5,841 nucleotides of DNA from an uncultured Clostridia bacterium (GCA_947626485.1 CANQSG010000125.1:1-5841); one strand, 5' to 3'; shown: positions 1 through 5,841, counted from the first letter of the stretch. Translations and numbers: made by a program. The notes: a model not told the origin generated them from the letters alone.

Positions 1-787
1 CGAGGTCGGCGGCGGGCGTCACCACGGCGTAAAGCGCGCTGTTGTAGGCCTCCTGCTCGATGGATTCCACCTGCCCTACCAGCAGCCCCTCGGGGAAAAA
101 GCCGCCGCCCGAGGTGACGATATAATCCCCCACCGCGACCGAACAGGTGCGTGCGAGGTTGTAAAGCCGGGTCTGTTTTTTCTCGGCGAGGGCGAGGCTG
201 CCCGAAACGACGCCGGCGTCCCGCGTCCGGCGGTCGAAGCCGCCCGCCTGCAGTTCGGCGCTCAACACCGTCGTGACCTTCGAATAGGTCAGCCCGACCT
301 CGGATATGTAGCCGACGAGGCCGGAGGAGGTGATGACGGGGTCGTGGGGCGAGATGCCGTTCTGGCTGCCCTTGTTGATCGAAAAGCCGCCGAAGGGGTC
401 CTCGGCGTCGCGGGCAATGCGCATCGCGGGTTCAAATTGAAAATCCGGGTTCTGCTCCTTGATCTCGAGGTATTCGCGCAGAAATTCGTTTTCGGTGACG
501 GCCTGCTGATAGCCGAGCAGGTCGGAGGTCAGGCGGTCGACCTCGGATTGCAGCGAGGCGTTTTCGAGCAGCACGGCGTCGGCGCCCTGCAGGCGGTCGG
601 CAAAGTCCCGGAAAAAGGAGGAGACCGCCGTCGCGGCGTGTTGAAACGGGGCGGCAACGGTGCCGAGCAGGTTGGCCTGCGGCGCGATAAAGCCGCCGAT
701 CAGCCCTGCCGCCACCGAAAGCACCAGCACGACCGAAACGACGACGACCGCCACTTTAAACGGTTTGCTTCGAAAGAAAAAGCGCAC
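1..787 (-). CDS. mreC: Rod shape-determining protein MreC (3' end cut off by window edge)
   Basis: MreC is a membrane-anchored periplasmic/extracytoplasmic scaffold of the cell-elongation complex, linking MreB filaments to MreD, RodA and PBPs. I translated this gene by hand: 262 codons are present, and the reading frame runs off the left edge. A short basic N-terminus (RSKPFK) is followed by one hydrophobic anchor at about residues 11-34, then a polar, Leu/Glu-rich stretch at about 66-112 that fits the family coiled coil. The beta-domain region follows, with family-typical motifs: FSINKGSQNGI (135-145), GLVGYISEVG (156-165) and DYIVTSGGGFFPEGLLVG (221-238). The family is usually about 270-300 residues, so only a short C-terminal piece should be missing. 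The start is GTG: no other start codon lies between the mreB stop and this point, and AGGAGG sits 10 nt upstream. It lies 24 nt after mreB in the same operon; mreD would be expected next. Confidence 0.95.
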   Translation of the reverse strand, partial: MRFFFRSKPFKVAVVVVSVVLVLSVAAGLIGGFIAPQANLLGTVAAPFQHAATAVSSFFRDFADRLQGADAVLLENASLQSEVDRLTSDLLGYQQAVTENEFLREYLEIKEQNPDFQFEPAMRIARDAEDPFGGFSINKGSQNGISPHDPVITSSGLVGYISEVGLTYSKVTTVLSAELQAGGFDRRTRDAGVVSGSLALAEKKQTRLYNLARTCSVAVGDYIVTSGGGFFPEGLLVGQVESIEQEAYNSALYAVVTPAADL

Positions 788-795
788 GGGAACTC

Positions 796-803
796 TGCCT
801 CCT
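796..803 (-). promoter_or_regulatory. Ribosome binding site that fixes the GTG start of mreC
   Basis: AGGAGGCA on the minus strand, with the AGGAGG core 10 nt before the GTG at 787-785. The in-frame stretch from the mreB stop to this GTG has no ATG or TTG, and the first internal Met codon is at residue 122, so the GTG is the only sensible start. Confidence 0.8.
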
Positions 804-811
804 GCCGTTTG

Positions 812-1834
812 TTACCGGAAATACCGGCCGCGCCGGAACACGTAATGGTCGAAGTTGCCGTTGCCGGATTCGAGCCGCTTCGCCGTGCCGAGCACGACGC
901 AGTCGAGCGGGTTTTCGGCGACCGAAACGGGCATGCCCGTCTCCCGCGCGATGAGCTCGGCAAGCCCGCGCAGCAGCGCCCCGCCGCCCGTCAGCGTGAT
1001 GCCGCGGTCGATGATGTCGGCGGCGAGCTCGGGCGGGGTTTTTTCGAGCGTCAGGCGAATCGCGTCGATGATCTGGCCGATCGAATCCGCCATCGCGTCG
1101 CGCACCTCCTGCGAGGAGACGACGATGTTTTTCGGCAGCCCGTCCACCAAATTTCGCCCCTTGATCTCGATGCTCGTCTCGTCCTCGTAGGGGATGGCGG
1201 AGCCGATTTCGAGCTTGATCTGCTCGGCGGTGCGTTCGCCGATGAGCAGGTTGTATTTTTTGCGGATGAAGTTGATGATGGACTCGTCCAGATCGTCGCC
1301 CGCGACGCGCACCGACTGCGCCGTGACGATGTCGCCCAGCGAGATCACGGCGACCTCCGAGGTGCCGCCGCCGATGTCGACGACCATGCTGCCCGTCGCG
1401 TCCGAGACCGGCAGGGACGCCCCGACCGCCGCCGCCATCGGCTCCTCGATGAGGTCGACCTCGGTCGCGCCCGCCTGCTTGGCGGCGTCGTAAACCGCGC
1501 GGCTTTCGACCTCGGTCACGCCGGCGGGGATGCAGATGACGACCCGCACCCGCGAGAACAGCGAGCCCTTGAGCGCCTGCTTGATGAAGCGCTTGAGCAT
1601 GGCGGCCGTCACGTCGAAATCGGCGATCACGCCGTCCTTCAGCGGGCGCACCGCGACGATGGAGCCGGGCGTGCGCCCCATCATTTCCTTGGCCTCCCGC
1701 CCGACGGCGCGGACGATGTCGCTGCGCACGTCGTACGCCACGACGGAGGGCTCGCGCATGATGATGCCCTTGCCCTTGACGCAGACCAGCGTGTTGGCGG
1801 TTCCGAGGTCGATGCCGATGTCTCTTGTAAACAT
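812..1834 (-). CDS. mreB: Rod shape-determining protein MreB (bacterial actin)
   Basis: MreB is an actin-like ATPase that forms membrane-bound filaments and orients side-wall peptidoglycan synthesis in rod-shaped cells. The protein is 340 residues, normal for the family. It has all the actin/Hsp70-superfamily nucleotide motifs: phosphate-1 DIGIDLGTANT (5-15), the EEP segment with the likely catalytic acidic region (130-132), phosphate-2 VVDIGGGTSEVAVI (151-164) and the adenosine motif TGGGALLRGL (282-291). VAGDDLDESI (177-186) and ERTAEQIK (200-207) are also typical of MreB. The ATG start has a Shine-Dalgarno-like AAGGTGA 13 nt upstream, rather far away. The mreC gene directly downstream argues for mreB rather than the paralogue mbl. 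There is no extended amphipathic N-terminal helix. An odd point is the basic, aromatic C-terminus HYVFRRGRYFR. The gene lies 40 nt after the lipid kinase with no terminator between them, so it is probably co-transcribed with it. Confidence 0.98.
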   Translation of the reverse strand: MFTRDIGIDLGTANTLVCVKGKGIIMREPSVVAYDVRSDIVRAVGREAKEMMGRTPGSIVAVRPLKDGVIADFDVTAAMLKRFIKQALKGSLFSRVRVVICIPAGVTEVESRAVYDAAKQAGATEVDLIEEPMAAAVGASLPVSDATGSMVVDIGGGTSEVAVISLGDIVTAQSVRVAGDDLDESIINFIRKKYNLLIGERTAEQIKLEIGSAIPYEDETSIEIKGRNLVDGLPKNIVVSSQEVRDAMADSIGQIIDAIRLTLEKTPPELAADIIDRGITLTGGGALLRGLAELIARETGMPVSVAENPLDCVVLGTAKRLESGNGNFDHYVFRRGRYFR

Positions 1835-1874
1835 GGTATTTTTTATCTCACCTTTTCTTGTGTGGTAGCTTTAT

Positions 1875-2816
1875 TTACTGCGCCGGCGCGGCGGCAAGGA
1901 TCTTGTCCGGCGCGCGCTTCGGGATGACAAAACGCAGGGCGTCGTGCAGAATCGAAATTTCCGTCCGGTCGGCGCCCGAGGCCTGCTCGCCGTCGAGCGT
2001 CCAGGGCAGGTTTTCGCCGCCCGTGACCGTCAGGGACGAGGTGTGCCGGAATTCGAGGCAGGGGTCGGAGAAATCGTCGAAATTCTGGCAGAGCAGGGCG
2101 GAAACGATGCCTTGCAGCTGCGACGCGTGCTCCGGCTTGCGCACGAGGACGACCTCGAAAACGCCGTCGTTGAGCTTGACGCGGGTGTCGCGGTATTTCA
2201 GCACGCCGCCGACCGACAGCGAATTCGAAACCGCGCCGAAGATGAAATCGCCTTCGCAGACGCTGCCGTCGTCGAACTGAACCGACAGCGTGTGGGGCTT
2301 GATGTTGCCGAGGCTTTTGATGCCCTCGAAGAAATACGCCGCCTGGCCGAGCACGTTTTTGACGTCCTGCGGCGTGGAATAGGACGCCTCGGTGAAGGCG
2401 CCGAAGGAGGCGGTGTAGGAGAAATAACGATCGCAAAAGCGGCCGATGTCGAGCGGCGTTTCGATCCCCTCGACGACGTCGCGCGCCGCGCGCAGGAGGT
2501 TGCCGGACATTTTCAGCCCGGACGACCACTCGTTGAGCGTCCCCGCCGGCAGGTAGCCGAGGCGGCAGGTGTGCCCGCCCTCGAGCATTCCGGTGATGAC
2601 CTCGTTGAGGGTGCCGTCGCCGCCGCTGCAAACGATGAGGTCGTAGCTTTTCGGCAGCGTTCGGACGACGCGCGTCGCGTCCTGCGGGGCGCTCGTCGGG
2701 TAGACCGTGACGCAGTATCCCGCCTCGGAAAAGATCTGCACGACCTGCAGCAGCGCGGGTTTGATCTTGCGGGTGCCGGAACAGGGGTTGACGACCAGAA
2801 ACAGCTTTTTCTTCAT
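1875..2816 (-). CDS. Diacylglycerol kinase-family lipid kinase (YegS/DgkB/BmrU type)
   Basis: This is a soluble, ATP-dependent lipid kinase of the DAGK catalytic family, 313 residues (normal length). Members phosphorylate diacylglycerol or other lipid alcohols at the inner membrane face, returning them to phospholipid synthesis; the substrate here cannot be read from sequence. Visible motifs are NPCSGT (10-15), the nucleotide-binding GGDGTLNEV (65-73), PAGTLNEW (90-97) and, near the C-terminus, DGE (275-277), which carries the usual catalytic acidic residue. The second motif departs from the common GTTNDFA form: Leu replaces Thr, Glu replaces Asp and Trp replaces Phe. The ATG is preceded by AGGAGGG with 8 nt spacing. 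The gene is first in a likely unit with mreB and mreC and lies right behind a promoter with an overlapping palindrome. Alternatives within the family are true diacylglycerol kinase (dgkB-like) or a kinase for another lipid; I leave the symbol blank. Confidence 0.9.
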   Translation of the reverse strand: MKKKLFLVVNPCSGTRKIKPALLQVVQIFSEAGYCVTVYPTSAPQDATRVVRTLPKSYDLIVCSGGDGTLNEVITGMLEGGHTCRLGYLPAGTLNEWSSGLKMSGNLLRAARDVVEGIETPLDIGRFCDRYFSYTASFGAFTEASYSTPQDVKNVLGQAAYFFEGIKSLGNIKPHTLSVQFDDGSVCEGDFIFGAVSNSLSVGGVLKYRDTRVKLNDGVFEVVLVRKPEHASQLQGIVSALLCQNFDDFSDPCLEFRHTSSLTVTGGENLPWTLDGEQASGADRTEISILHDALRFVIPKRAPDKILAAAPAQ

Positions 2817-2831
2817 CGCGCGAGCCCTCCT

Positions 2832-2855
2832 ATTCTTTCATTATAATGAAAGAAT
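2832..2855. promoter_or_regulatory. Perfect 24-bp palindrome overlapping the promoter, candidate operator
   Basis: Twelve bases, ATTCTTTCATTA, are followed immediately by their exact reverse complement, with the centre between 2843 and 2844. It covers the -10 box, part of the -35/-10 spacer and the predicted transcription start, so a bound dimeric protein would block RNA polymerase. It has no spacer loop, is AT-rich and is not followed by a T-run on the minus strand, so it does not look like an intrinsic terminator. I cannot name a regulator: the even-centred dyad does not fit the 7-1-7 Fur/PerR layout. Confidence 0.6.
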
Positions 2856-2868
2856 TTCCTCTTTGCAA
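2840..2868 (-). promoter_or_regulatory. Probable sigma-A promoter for the lipid kinase-mreB-mreC unit
   Basis: On the minus strand, TTGCAA (2868-2863, 4 of 6 matches to TTGACA) is followed after exactly 17 nt by a perfect TATAAT (2845-2840). The sequence just upstream (2871-2900) is AT-rich against a GC-rich background, resembling an UP element. Transcription would begin near 2833, giving a very short leader (about 17 nt) that includes the Shine-Dalgarno site at 2831-2825. The plus strand also reads TATAAT here because the site is palindromic, but it has no -35 box at the right distance (bases 2819-2824 read CGCGAG), so the direction is leftward. Confidence 0.72.
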
Positions 2869-2895
2869 CGGTTTTATCCGAAATTCATAAACATT

Positions 2896-3909
2896 TTATT
2901 TTTTCGCGGCGGAAAAGTCGATCGGCTCACTCGCGGTCGCGTTGAGGCCGACGTCGGCGAGGTTGCCGGCGGCGAATTCGAAGGCGGCCTGCGCGCCGAC
3001 CATGGCGGCGTTGTCCCCGCAGAGCGAGAGGGGCGGAAAGCAGAGCCGGATGCCGCGCTTTTTGCATTCCTGTGTCATGCGGGCGCGCAGCTCGCTGTTG
3101 GCGGAGACCCCGCCGGCGAGGACGAGGGTCTTGTGGCCGAAAGCCTCGGCGGCGGCGAGGGTGCGCGAGACGAGCAGATCGCAGACCGCCCTGCGCACCG
3201 TGGCGGCGAGCACCGGGACGTCGACCGCTTCGCCGATCTGTTCGGCGTGGTGCAACCGGTTGACGACGGCGGTTTTCAGGCCGGAAAAGCTGAAATCGTA
3301 GGGGCAGCCGTCGACCGCCGGGTGGGGCAGTTCATGGCGCGCCGGGTCGGCGGTTGTCGCGATGCGGTCGAGGTGGACGCCGCCGGGATAGGGCAGCCCC
3401 ATCGCCCGCGCGGTCTTGTCGAAGCACTCCCCCGCCGCGTCGTCCCGGGTGCGGCCGATTACGCGAAAATCGGTGTAGCCGTTCACCTCGACGAGCAGCG
3501 TGTTCCCGCCCGAGACCATCAGGCAGAGAAAGGGCGGCGTAAGGTCGGGATGGGCGATGTAATTCGCGGCGATGTGGGCGCGCAGGTGGTGCACGGGAAT
3601 AAGCGGGACGCCGTAACCGAGGGCGAGCCCCTTCGCGAAATTGACGCCGACGAGCAGCGCCCCGATGAGCCCGGGGGCGAAGGTGACGGCGACGGCGTCG
3701 GGCGCGGCAAGACCCGCGTCGGCGAGGGCGCGGCGGACGACGGCCGCGATGTGCTCGGTGTGGCGGCGGGAGGCGATCTCGGGCACGACGCCGCCGTAGA
3801 CCTGATGCTCGGCGATCTGGGTGTCGACAACGCTCGAGCACACCGTCCGCCCCTCGACAACGGCGGCCGCCGTCTCGTCGCAGGAGGATTCAATGGCGAG
3901 GATCTTCAT
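2896..3909 (-). CDS. tsaD: tRNA N6-adenosine threonylcarbamoyltransferase TsaD
   Basis: TsaD is the catalytic subunit that transfers the threonylcarbamoyl group from TC-AMP to A37 of ANN-decoding tRNAs (t6A), together with TsaB and TsaE in the cytoplasm. The protein is 337 residues, normal for the Kae1/YgjD family. Motifs in order: ESSCDETAAA (7-16), VVPEIASRRHTEHI (41-54), the metal-binding HHLRAH with H108 and H112 (107-112), SGGNT (133-137), RTRDDAAGECFDK (153-165), FSFSGLKTAV (206-215), AGGVSAN (265-271) and CGDNAAM (297-303), whose D299 is the third expected metal ligand. SGGNT replaces the usual bacterial SGGHT. The ATG has AAAGGAG 7 nt upstream, inside rimI, and the gene overlaps rimI by 20 nt, suggesting coupled translation. 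The tsaB and tsaE genes, often adjacent, are not in this window. Confidence 0.97.
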   Translation of the reverse strand: MKILAIESSCDETAAAVVEGRTVCSSVVDTQIAEHQVYGGVVPEIASRRHTEHIAAVVRRALADAGLAAPDAVAVTFAPGLIGALLVGVNFAKGLALGYGVPLIPVHHLRAHIAANYIAHPDLTPPFLCLMVSGGNTLLVEVNGYTDFRVIGRTRDDAAGECFDKTARAMGLPYPGGVHLDRIATTADPARHELPHPAVDGCPYDFSFSGLKTAVVNRLHHAEQIGEAVDVPVLAATVRRAVCDLLVSRTLAAAEAFGHKTLVLAGGVSANSELRARMTQECKKRGIRLCFPPLSLCGDNAAMVGAQAAFEFAAGNLADVGLNATASEPIDFSAAKK

Positions 3910-4354
3910 GCAAAAACTCCTTTGTCATCAGGATGGCGTCCTCGGTCGGGGCGGTGTAAAACCGCGGACGGCGACCGACCGGGCGGAATCCGGCGCCGGC
4001 ATACAGCGCCTGTGCGGCGAGGTTTGTCTCGCGCACTTCGAGGGTCAAAAAGGTAAGGTTCTCCGCCCGCGCGAGGTTGCAGAGCGAAGCGAGCAGCGCC
4101 CGACCGACGCCCTGCCGCCGACAAAACGGGGCGACGGCGAGGTTTGTCAAATACCCCTCGTCGAGCGCGATTTGCAGCCCGCAATAGCCGCAGAGCCGCC
4201 CGCCGCGTTTCGCCGTCAAAAACCGGACGCCCGCCGCAGCCGAAGAGCGCAGCGCGTCGACCGACCAGGGCGCGGAAAAGCAGACCCGCTCGAGGGCGGC
4301 GACGGCTTCGAAATCGGCGTCCGTCACCGGGGCGATGAGAAGTTCATCCGGCAT
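3890..4354 (-). CDS. rimI: RimI-type GNAT protein N-alpha-acetyltransferase
   Basis: RimI family enzymes acetylate the N-terminus of ribosomal protein S18 and sometimes other proteins, using acetyl-CoA. The protein is 154 residues, close to the family norm. The GNAT acetyl-CoA loop is visible as RRQGVGRALL (79-88), after the beta-4 strand DEGYLTNLAV (65-74). The RimI signature follows: LEVRETNLAAQALYAGAGF (105-123) and, near the end, RPRFYTAPTEDAILM (129-143). By spacing, E106 and Y118 correspond to the catalytic Glu and Tyr known in E. coli RimI. The gene overlaps the phosphatase gene by 11 nt at its start and tsaD by 20 nt at its end; GGAGG lies 7 nt before the ATG, inside the upstream gene. 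Adjacency of rimI and tsaD is common in bacteria and supports the call. Substrate specificity beyond the family is inference. Confidence 0.93.
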   Translation of the reverse strand: MPDELLIAPVTDADFEAVAALERVCFSAPWSVDALRSSAAAGVRFLTAKRGGRLCGYCGLQIALDEGYLTNLAVAPFCRRQGVGRALLASLCNLARAENLTFLTLEVRETNLAAQALYAGAGFRPVGRRPRFYTAPTEDAILMTKEFLHEDPRH

Positions 4355-4760
4355 TTTCCAGCCTCCGCATCAATTCCGGCAGCGCGGCGAGAATCGCGTC
4401 GCGGCAGGCGCGGTAGTCTTCAAGATCGCCGCCGAAGGGGTCGGGAATGCCACCGCTGAGCACACAAAGCTTTTCGGCAGGCACCCCGGCGCGCAGCAGC
4501 ACCTGTCGGTGCGATTCGGTCATGCAGACGACGGCGTCGAATTGCGCGAGCATCGCCTCGGTCAGCTGTCGGGCGGGGCGGTTTTCGAGGACGACGCCGC
4601 ATTCGCGCAGGGCGGCGGACGCCGGTGCGGAAAGATTTCCCCCGGCGGCAAGCCCGGCGCTCTCGGCTCGCCAGCCCGGCGGCGAAGAACGGTTGAAAAG
4701 CGCCTCGGCCATCGGGCTGCGGCAGGTGTTGCCCGTGCAGACAAACAGCACCCGTTTCAC
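4344..4760 (-). CDS. Low-molecular-weight phosphatase, probable protein-arginine phosphatase (YwlE type)
   Basis: This is a small cysteine-dependent phosphatase of 138 residues, within the usual LMW-PTP size range. The N-terminal P-loop VCTGNTCRSP (7-16) contains the CX5R signature with nucleophile C8 and R14, and S15 follows. The second catalytic element, DPFGG (107-111), supplies the general acid D107. Classical tyrosine phosphatases of this fold read CLGNICRSP. The Thr at position 12 here and the DPFGG loop match Bacillus YwlE, where the corresponding Thr11 is known to favour phosphoarginine. YwlE reverses McsB-type protein-arginine phosphorylation, which marks proteins for ClpCP degradation. 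The start is GTG, supported by GGAGG 6 nt upstream. The gene lies 34 nt after polA and overlaps rimI by 11 nt, with no terminator seen on either side. It could instead be a tyrosine phosphatase; the class is certain, the substrate is not. Confidence 0.93.
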   Translation of the reverse strand: MKRVLFVCTGNTCRSPMAEALFNRSSPPGWRAESAGLAAGGNLSAPASAALRECGVVLENRPARQLTEAMLAQFDAVVCMTESHRQVLLRAGVPAEKLCVLSGGIPDPFGGDLEDYRACRDAILAALPELMRRLENAG

Positions 4761-4763
4761 CGG

Positions 4764-4773
4764 CTTCCTCCCC
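4764..4773 (-). promoter_or_regulatory. Ribosome binding site that supports the GTG start of the phosphatase
   Basis: GGGGAGGAAG on the minus strand, with GGAGG (4771-4767) 6 nt before the GTG at 4760-4758. This start places the P-loop cysteine at residue 8, as in other LMW phosphatases, so the GTG start is well supported. Confidence 0.75.
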
Positions 4774-4794
4774 TTCCCTTTTTTCGCAAGATTT

Positions 4795-5841
4795 TTAATT
4801 CTTGGCGTCGTACCAGCTTGCGCCGCTGTGGACGTCGACGGTCAACCGGACGGAAAGCTGCGCGGCGTGTTCCATTTCCTCGCGCAGCAGCGCGCAAACC
4901 CGCTCGGCGAGGTCGGCGCGGGCTTCGACGATGAGCTCGTCATGCACCTGCAGGATCAGCGTCGCGTCGAGCCCCTCGTTCGCGAGGCGGTCGCGCACCC
5001 GAATCATGGCGATTTTGATGATGTCGGCGGCGGTGCCCTGGATCGGCATGTTGCGGGCGACCCGCTCGCCGAAGGCGCGCAGCGGCGCGTTGGCGGATGT
5101 GAGCTCCGGCAGATAGCGGCGGCGGCCGAAGAGCGTCGTCACATAACCGTCGGCGCGCGCCTGCTCGATGATGCGGTGCATATAAGCGTCGACCTGCGGA
5201 TAGGTCGCGAGATAGCTTTTGATATAGCGGTCGGCCTCGGCGCGGGTGACGCCGATGTCCTTCGAGAGCGAAAAGGCGCCGATGCCGTAGACAATGCCGA
5301 AATTGACGGCCTTCGCGCGGCTGCGCATCAGGGGCGTCACGAGCTCGGGCGGCATGCCGAAGACCTGCGAAGCGGTCAGCGTGTGGATGTCGACGCCCTC
5401 GTTGAAGGCGCGCTGCATCGCCGCGTCGCCCGAAATATGCGCCAGCACCCGCAGCTCGATCTGGGAATAGTCGGCGTCGCAGAGCAGATAGCCGGGCTTC
5501 GCGCGGAAGAATTTGCGCAGCTCGCGCCCCTGCGGCTGGCGGACGGGGATATTTTGCAGGTTCGGCTCGGTCGAGCTGATGCGCCCGGTGCGGGTCTCGG
5601 TCTGGTTGAAGGTGGAATGCACCCTGCCGTCCGCCCCGACGGCCTTTAACAGCCCGTCGCAATAGGTCGATTTCAGCTTGGCGAGCTGGCGGTATTCGAG
5701 CAGCAGCGAGACGACGGGGTGGGCGTCGCGCAGGCTTTCGAGGACTTCGGCGTTGGTGGAATAGCCGTTTTTGGTCTTTTTGCGCGCCGGCAGTCCCAGC
5801 CGCTCGAAGAGCACCACCCCGAGCTGGCGGGGGCTGTTGAG
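4795..5841 (-). CDS. polA: DNA polymerase I, C-terminal polymerase domain (5' part outside window)
   Basis: DNA polymerase I fills gaps during excision repair and Okazaki fragment processing. Only the last 348 residues lie in the window. The frame is open at the right edge, where the N-terminal part (5'-nuclease and any 3'-exonuclease domain) is cut off, so proofreading status cannot be judged. The visible part begins in the thumb with SPRQLGVVLFERLGLP, then K-T-K-N-GYST. Palm motif A is DYSQIELRVLAHISGD (first Asp at residue 124 of the fragment). The O-helix motif B, R-x3-K-x3-F-x3-YG, spans 173-186. Motif C, QVHDELIVEA, has its catalytic Asp at 301. Phe at 181 matches the E. coli F762 position, which goes with discrimination against dideoxynucleotides. 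An in-frame GTG at 5817 is not the true start, because the family sequence continues upstream of it. The gene ends with TAA at 4797-4795. Confidence 0.98.
   Translation of the reverse strand, partial: LNSPRQLGVVLFERLGLPARKKTKNGYSTNAEVLESLRDAHPVVSLLLEYRQLAKLKSTYCDGLLKAVGADGRVHSTFNQTETRTGRISSTEPNLQNIPVRQPQGRELRKFFRAKPGYLLCDADYSQIELRVLAHISGDAAMQRAFNEGVDIHTLTASQVFGMPPELVTPLMRSRAKAVNFGIVYGIGAFSLSKDIGVTRAEADRYIKSYLATYPQVDAYMHRIIEQARADGYVTTLFGRRRYLPELTSANAPLRAFGERVARNMPIQGTAADIIKIAMIRVRDRLANEGLDATLILQVHDELIVEARADLAERVCALLREEMEHAAQLSVRLTVDVHSGASWYDAKN

Noticed and set aside
344..1927. 527-codon open frame on the plus strand opposite mreB and mreC
   Set aside because: It is an antisense shadow: GC-rich codon use leaves few stops on the other strand. 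The product is low-complexity (Arg, Asp, Ala, Gly, His) with no recognisable domain, and the minus-strand genes are unmistakable.
1843..2631. 262-codon minus-strand frame inside the lipid kinase gene
   Set aside because: An Arg/Ala/Pro-rich out-of-frame translation of the kinase; the kinase frame carries all family motifs and the good ribosome binding site.
2842..2847. Plus-strand promoter using the TATAAT in the palindrome
   Set aside because: No -35-like hexamer exists 16-18 bp upstream on the plus strand, and no plus-strand gene follows.
2832..2855. Palindrome as an intrinsic terminator for tsaD
   Set aside because: The stem is AT-rich, has no loop, and is followed on the minus strand by AGGAGGG rather than a T-run; it coincides with a promoter instead.
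2832..2855. Fur or PerR box, because of the ATTATAAT core
   Set aside because: Those boxes have 7-1-7 symmetry with an odd centre; this dyad has an even centre and longer arms with a different outer sequence.
2707..4056. 449-codon open frame on the plus strand opposite tsaD
   Set aside because: Same cause: it spans the intergenic promoter and several minus-strand genes, its composition is typical of GC-rich antisense frames, and no family motifs are seen.
4447..5649. 400-codon open frame on the plus strand opposite polA and the phosphatase
   Set aside because: Antisense shadow of two strongly conserved genes; no motifs or plausible protein composition.

Overview
The window is GC-rich, and all seven genes lie on the minus strand, so transcription runs from high to low coordinates. 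Strong Shine-Dalgarno sites (AGGAGG-like), two GTG starts, a sigma-A-type promoter and Bacillus/Clostridia-like protein motifs suggest a GC-rich Gram-positive of the Clostridia (Oscillospiraceae-like). That placement is an inference from sequence style; no rRNA or other marker is present. Everything recognised is conserved core (housekeeping) machinery. I see no mobile element, CRISPR array, tRNA, rRNA or phage gene.

Layout in transcriptional order. The C-terminal polymerase domain of DNA polymerase I (polA) enters from the right edge (5841-4795). After a 34-nt gap come three tightly packed genes: a low-molecular-weight phosphatase of the YwlE (protein-arginine phosphatase) type (4760-4344), a RimI-type GNAT N-acetyltransferase (4354-3890), and the tRNA t6A-synthesis protein TsaD (3909-2896). 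The last two genes each overlap the one before, by 11 and 20 nt, and each has its Shine-Dalgarno site inside the preceding coding sequence, so they look translationally coupled.

A 79-bp AT-rich gap (2817-2895) follows tsaD. It holds a good promoter reading leftward (TTGCAA, 17 nt, TATAAT), with a perfect 24-bp palindrome centred just beside the -10 box. This should start a second transcription unit: a diacylglycerol-kinase-family lipid kinase (2816-1875), then mreB (1834-812) and mreC (787 to beyond the left edge), probably followed by mreD outside the window. MreB (actin-like filament) and MreC (membrane-anchored scaffold) direct side-wall peptidoglycan synthesis. The lipid kinase leading this unit is a plausible supplier or recycler of phosphorylated lipids at the same membrane.

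No gene-free stretch exceeds 80 bases. I did not find a novel multi-gene system. The most interesting signals are the promoter/palindrome controlling the lipid kinase-mreBC unit, the arginine-phosphatase signature in the small phosphatase, and the unusual placement of the lipid kinase with the mre genes.
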